Assembly (NCBI GenBank): GCA_003224835.1
Contig: QHZX01000069.1
Span: 1-17,248, forward strand
Length of the DNA: 17,248 bases
Direction of reading: 5' to 3'
DNA from: Acidobacteriota bacterium
GTDB lineage: Bacteria > Acidobacteriota > Terriglobia > Terriglobales > Acidobacteriaceae
Below the pieces are notes generated by a model. The model saw nothing but the letters and a program-made list of their open reading frames with translations, searched no databases and had not been told where the DNA came from. Below, in pieces: positions 14,004 to 17,248 of the stretch. Positions within the stretch are counted from its first letter, which is position 1. Each line of letters begins with the position of its first letter. Made by a program: the position numbers and the translations under genes.

Positions 14004-14927
14004 TTAGTTCACGAGTTTCTGCAGATCTTTCCACTTGATCAGGACGATATTATTATCCCGCAATGCTCCCTTGAATTCCGGACTGGTAACCAAATCGTAG
14101 TCGCGCTGCCGCCAAGCCGAGCCATAGTCCGGGTGATCGACGGTAATGGCCTGTAACTCCGCGTCATCATGACCCAAATGCACAATCATCTCTGTAAGGC
14201 CAGGCTTCAATCCTTTTATCGCGTTCAAGTAGAAGTCCTTCCACTGATCGGCTGGCTGCTTATCTCCCGCTATAACGATTGAATCGAGCACAACGTCTTT
14301 TTCGGTCAACACAGACAGAAATTTTTCACCGAGTCCAGGGATTCTGATTGCGAGGAACGGAAGATGGTACTCGTGCGCGATCTTGACGTATGCCGCAAAA
14401 AGTTCCGGGGCCGCAAGAACCGAGCCCATGTGGGTATCAAGATGCGTAGGGCGAATTCCCAGCGCCAGAGCTCTGTCTACCTGCGCACGAATTTCACGTT
14501 CGGCTTCGTCCGGCTTTGCGTGTTGGCCGACCTGCGGAGTATCGGCCCATAGAGTCCCCGCCTGATCAAGCAAGCTGGCAACGCTATTCGCAGATGCCAC
14601 CGGTCCCCAACGATATGTCTTCCACTCGCTTGTTAGAGTGAGGTGCAAGCCTAAATCTGCATCGGCGTGAGTTTTCCTATACGTAGCGACTTCCGTGATC
14701 CACGGTCACGGCACCATAATGCTGGCCGAAGTGACTGCCCCTTTGTCGAGGGCGTCGAAGCTAGCTGCATCGACAGAGTGGGCGACCGCAAGATCATCGG
14801 CATGAATGATGAGAAGCTTTGTGTTCGCGGGATAGCCGAGCCGTTCCGCAGTAGTTTTAGGTTGGGCGAGCAGTTGGGTAGCAAAAACTAGAAATAAGCA
14901 AGGAAAGAGAAATCTGCATAGGCGCAT
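14004..14927 (-). pseudogene. Secreted YdjC/ChbG-type carbohydrate deacetylase interrupted by one in-frame TGA
   Basis: Read from ATG 14927 (AGGAG 5 nt upstream), the frame runs through a signal peptide (MRLCRFLFPCLFLVFATQLL) and the metal-binding HADD (42-45) to SASIMVP. It then meets TGA (14708-14706, codon 74) and continues in the same frame with PWITEVATYRKTHADADLGL, HLTLTSEW, THLDTHMG and an intact C-terminus to TAA at 14004. The family deacetylates N-acetylated sugars using a metal held by Asp/His of these motifs. Relatives read MVPCPW here, so TGA replaces a Cys codon. Either a recent nonsense mutation or sequencing error, or recoding as selenocysteine, fits. All other family motifs are in place over about 307 codons, with no frameshift. 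It leads a likely operon with the beta-propeller gene. Confidence 0.82.
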
Positions 14928-14967
14928 GCGGGCTCCTGAAGACGGCAACGAGGGTAGCACAAAAACT

Positions 14968-15090
14968 CAAAAGCTTTAACCGCAGAGATCGAAGAGTTCA
15001 CGCGGAGATCACAGGAAAGGTGGATGACTGGTGTGTGAATCCCACAAAAGCTTTTAACTGCAGAGATCGCAGTTCAAACAGAGAGATCGC
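14968..15090. repeat. Imperfect direct repeats 'AAAAGCTTTAACCGCAGAGATCG'-type
   Basis: A unit at 14968-14991 recurs at 15046-15069 with one inserted T and one C/T change. A shorter GAGATCGCAGAG copy follows nearby. Runs of CGCAGAGATCG and GCGGAGATC recur in between. I see no gene or promoter in 14961-15155; this looks like a degenerate, Acidobacteria-type intergenic repeat. Confidence 0.5.
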
Positions 15091-15155
15091 AGAGAAGACG
15101 CGAGACAGAAGACGCGTGCTGAAATGTGATGAGTGCGACACTTTCGCGGGGAGAC

Positions 15156-15959
15156 TTAGCGGGTAGAAGCGATGAGGGTGTGCCTGAGGAGCACGTTGAC
15201 TGCATCGGCCATGGTTATTTCGTCCGGCATGCGTTCGAAATTGCTGTGAACTTCTTTTTGCTGTACGGCGATGTTTTTGAACAGCAATGCTTTTCCTTGC
15301 ATGTTCACGGTTAAGTCGGTGAGTTCCCAATCGCCAGGCGCAATCTCAACACGCTTCACGAACCTGACGTCGTTCATAAGCTGACCACTAATGCTGATAA
15401 GCCGCTGCTGCCTTGCATCCACCCACATTTCGCCGGCCATTTGCTGCAGAACTTTTCCTTCGCGGGAAGGGGGTTGAAAATGGGGGTTCGGTTTAAAGTC
15501 CAGCTTGATTGCATTTGCATTTTGTTCTGCATACTCGAAAACAAAAGCGTTGGGGATCATCTTCAGAAATGTATTGCACTGCTCCGCATCTTTCCTTCTA
15601 GCTTCTTCCGCCTTCCGTTGCTCGTCAGGACTATGTGAGAACCTAACAATGCGTTTGGCCTCGTTCGCCGCTTGAGCGCCGCTCAAAGGCTGTCCCGCGA
15701 CTGCTGTCAATCTGTCGATTGAGCCAGATTTGGTTTCGATGACGGTTCTGGTTTCCTGCCTTGAGCCGGATGTCTTTTCCAGGCGGTATCTCCAATAAAC
15801 ATTGTTTACAGCAGACGGGTGCATCTCGTTGTAAATGACGTTTTTGACTATTTGCCTCGGGGAGAGCTGCGGGCCAGAGGGCGACTGCGCCAAGGCTGTC
15901 CCAACGGTCAGGAATGCGACGACAACTGCAAGCGGTGTGCTGGGTTTCTGAGTAGTCAC
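15156..15959 (-). CDS. Secreted hypothetical protein, Acidobacteria-type
   Basis: The 267-aa protein has a signal peptide (MTTQKPSTPLAVVVAFLTVG, then TALAQ). The mature part contains an Ala/Glu/Arg/Lys-rich helix (around 110-125, including EQRKAEEARRKDAEQC) followed by a beta-rich C-terminal half. The motif GEMWVDARQQRLISISGQL and the later MQGKALLFKNIAVQQKEVHS resemble lipoprotein-carrier-like (LolA/outer-membrane lipoprotein sorting) half-barrels, but this is a weak likeness. The start is GTG at 15959, with GAGG very close upstream. The gene stands alone. Function unknown. Confidence 0.65.
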   Translation of the reverse strand: MTTQKPSTPLAVVVAFLTVGTALAQSPSGPQLSPRQIVKNVIYNEMHPSAVNNVYWRYRLEKTSGSRQETRTVIETKSGSIDRLTAVAGQPLSGAQAANEAKRIVRFSHSPDEQRKAEEARRKDAEQCNTFLKMIPNAFVFEYAEQNANAIKLDFKPNPHFQPPSREGKVLQQMAGEMWVDARQQRLISISGQLMNDVRFVKRVEIAPGDWELTDLTVNMQGKALLFKNIAVQQKEVHSNFERMPDEITMADAVNVLLRHTLIASTR

Positions 15960-16144
15960 AGTCCTCGCTTCTCAGAGTTCACTTCAAGGCTAAGGAACAC
16001 GCTCCGGAGTGAACAATCAGGAGGATGGGGTAGCTATGGAAGGGAAATGCCTGATTATGGGAAAGAACTCGAGGGCAGCGACGGTATCGCTGCTGGGAGC
16101 TAATCACTAGGCCGCTCGGAGACAGAGTTGAGCTTCTCAGTAAT

Positions 16145-16194
16145 CTGCTAAGCACGCCCGATCGACAAGGTTCGAATCCTGTCCCGTGCTTCCA
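16145..16194 (+). other. tRNA 3'-half-like remnant
   Basis: CTGCTAA (16145-16151) resembles a Ser(GCU) anticodon loop. A T-loop GGTTCGAATCC (16169-16179) and CCGTGCT plus TCCA (16184-16194) look like a tRNA 3' end with encoded CCA. The T-stem is spoiled by one extra A, and the 5' half (acceptor and D arm) is absent. AGCACG (16151-16156) can pair with CGTGCT, which also makes a plain hairpin. It is not a functional tRNA as read. Confidence 0.4.
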
Positions 16195-16205
16195 GCATCT
16201 AAACA

Positions 16206-16234
16206 TTGACAACAACTCACTCAACTCTCATAAT
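16206..16234 (+). promoter_or_regulatory. Near-consensus sigma70 promoter upstream of dnaK
   Basis: TTGACA (16206-16211) and CATAAT (16229-16234) with a 17-bp spacer form an almost perfect housekeeping promoter. Transcription would start near 16241, leaving a leader of about 155 nt before the dnaK ATG. No CIRCE inverted repeat (TTAGCACTC-N9-GAGTGCTAA) is seen here. Confidence 0.7.
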
Positions 16235-16285
16235 AAGCCAGAGCGCAAATGTGAGTACATGATTTCAAAGCACTTATTCGAGATG

Positions 16286-16310
16286 CGAGCTGTGAGCGAC
16301 GAGCTATGAG
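16286..16310 (+). repeat. Tandem-like CGAGCTRTGAG pair
   Basis: CGAGCTGTGAG (16286-16296) and CGAGCTATGAG (16300-16310) differ by one base and are 14 bp apart, within the dnaK leader. Over the rest of 15960-16396 only the tRNA-like remnant and the dnaK promoter are recognisable. Confidence 0.5.
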
Positions 16311-16396
16311 GGAGCGGGGGCTGAATTCGGCACCGCTTAAAGCTCACTGCTCAGGGCTCATCGCTGAAACACATCACTTATTTTAAGGAGAATTTT

Positions 16397-17248
16397 ATGG
16401 CGAAGATTATCGGAATTGACCTCGGCACCACCAACTCGTGCGTGGCCGTCATGGAGGGTGGCGAGCCCAAGGTCATTGCCAACGAAGAAGGCGGCCGCAC
16501 TACCCCGTCCGTAGTGGCGTTCACCAAAACCGGGGAGCGGCTGGTCGGGCAGGTGGCCAAGCGCCAGGCGATTACCAATCCCGAAAACACGGTTTATTCG
16601 ATCAAGCGCTTCATGGGACGGCGCTTCGATGAAGTCAGTGAAGAAATGAAGATGGTCCCATACAAGGTCGTGAAGTCGGGCGACCACGTGGCGATTGTGG
16701 CGCAGGGCAAGGAATACACGCCTCCGCAGGTTTCCGCCATGATTCTGCAAAAGCTGAAGAAAGCGGCGGAGGATTATCTCGGCGAAAAGGTGACCGAGGC
16801 GGTCATCACCGTGCCGGCATATTTTAATGACGCGCAGCGCCAGGCAACCAAAGATGCCGGGCAGATTGCCGGGCTCGACGTGAAGCGAATCATCAACGAG
16901 CCGACGGCGGCCGCTCTCGCTTATGGCTTAGACAAAGGAAAAGACGAGACCATCGCCGTGTACGACTTTGGCGGCGGCACGTTCGATATTTCGATTTTGG
17001 AAGTCGGCGAAGGCGTGATCGAGGTGAAGGCCACCAATGGCGACACCCACCTCGGCGGCGACAACATTGATCAGCGGCTCGTTGATTGGCTGATTGACGA
17101 ATTTAAGAAGGATGAAGGCCTCGACCTGCGTGGCAAAGGCAATGAAATGGCTTTGCAACGTTTGCGTGATGCGGCTGAGCGCGCCAAGATCGAGCTTTCG
17201 ACCACGATGGAGACGGAGATCAATCTGCCGTTCATCACTGCGGACGCC
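16397..17248 (+). CDS. dnaK: Molecular chaperone DnaK (Hsp70), N-terminal part, cut by the window edge
   Basis: The first 284 residues are present, covering most of the nucleotide-binding domain. The phosphate-1 loop IGIDLGTTNSCVAV is at the start. Further signatures are the DnaK-typical VITVPAYFNDAQRQATKDAG, RIINEPTAAALAYG and the phosphate-2 region YDFGGGTFDIS, then THLGGDNID. DnaK is the ATP-dependent cytoplasmic chaperone that works with DnaJ and GrpE. ATG 16397 has an ideal ribosome binding site AAGGAG with 6-nt spacing. The frame is open to the last base, and the substrate-binding domain lies outside. No grpE precedes it here. Confidence 0.97.
   Translation, partial: MAKIIGIDLGTTNSCVAVMEGGEPKVIANEEGGRTTPSVVAFTKTGERLVGQVAKRQAITNPENTVYSIKRFMGRRFDEVSEEMKMVPYKVVKSGDHVAIVAQGKEYTPPQVSAMILQKLKKAAEDYLGEKVTEAVITVPAYFNDAQRQATKDAGQIAGLDVKRIINEPTAAALAYGLDKGKDETIAVYDFGGGTFDISILEVGEGVIEVKATNGDTHLGGDNIDQRLVDWLIDEFKKDEGLDLRGKGNEMALQRLRDAAERAKIELSTTMETEINLPFITADA

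Noticed and set aside
14706..14745. Canonical SECIS hairpin after the in-frame TGA
   Set aside because: Only a 5-bp stem directly after TGA is visible; size, distance and loop do not match known bacterial SECIS elements.
14998..15330. 110-residue minus-strand frame over the repeats
   Set aside because: It covers repeat DNA and the 3' end of the secreted hypothetical in another frame; composition is unlike a protein.
16100..16194. A complete class II tRNA upstream of dnaK
   Set aside because: No 5' acceptor strand complementary to CCGTGCT and no paired anticodon stem could be found; only the 3' part looks like a tRNA.

Overview
The window looks like a chromosomal segment of an Acidobacteriota bacterium (Terriglobia/Koribacter-like). 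This is inferred from moderate-to-high GC, a PEP-CTERM surface protein, a bacillithiol-disulfide-reductase-type flavoprotein, several lineage-typical secreted hypothetical proteins, a DUF6632-like membrane protein, and REP-like 'CTCAGGATGA' intergenic repeats. No phage, transposase, CRISPR array or rRNA gene is visible. The last gene (dnaK) runs off the right edge.

Layout. 1-850: a PEP-CTERM protein with a rho-independent terminator. 879-3488: a YpdA/Bdr-type flavoprotein (minus) divergent from aspartate ammonia-lyase aspA (plus), which has an extended -10 promoter and a strong Shine-Dalgarno. 3535-5104: two unrelated type II toxin-antitoxin modules facing each other. One is a YefM/YoeB pair that looks decayed: the antitoxin lacks its N-terminal DNA-binding part and the toxin has Gly in place of the catalytic Glu. 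The other is an apparently intact Xre/RES pair with direct-repeat operators over its promoter. 5184-6229: a 3-hydroxyacyl-CoA dehydrogenase preceded by a translationally coupled 59-aa gene. 6379-8398: a HAD phosphatase and an HtrA-like protease without an export signal. 8451-10214: uppS-cdsA, which supply the undecaprenyl carrier lipid and CDP-diacylglycerol for envelope synthesis. 10294-12756: secreted or membrane hypothetical proteins, with a gene remnant between them. 12919-14927 (minus): a secreted beta-propeller protein and a secreted YdjC/ChbG-type deacetylase whose frame is broken by one TGA exactly at the family's 'MVPCPW' cysteine. 15156-15959 (minus): a secreted hypothetical. 15960-16396: a non-coding stretch with a tRNA 3'-end-like fragment, short repeats and a near-consensus promoter for dnaK.

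The strongest points for a second look are the in-frame TGA at a conserved Cys codon of the deacetylase (nonsense mutation, or less likely selenocysteine), the decaying YefM/YoeB module beside an intact Xre/RES module, the operator layout of xre, the small gene fused by stop/start overlap to the dehydrogenase, and motif substitutions in CdsA and Bdr. I see no convincing wholly new multi-gene system.
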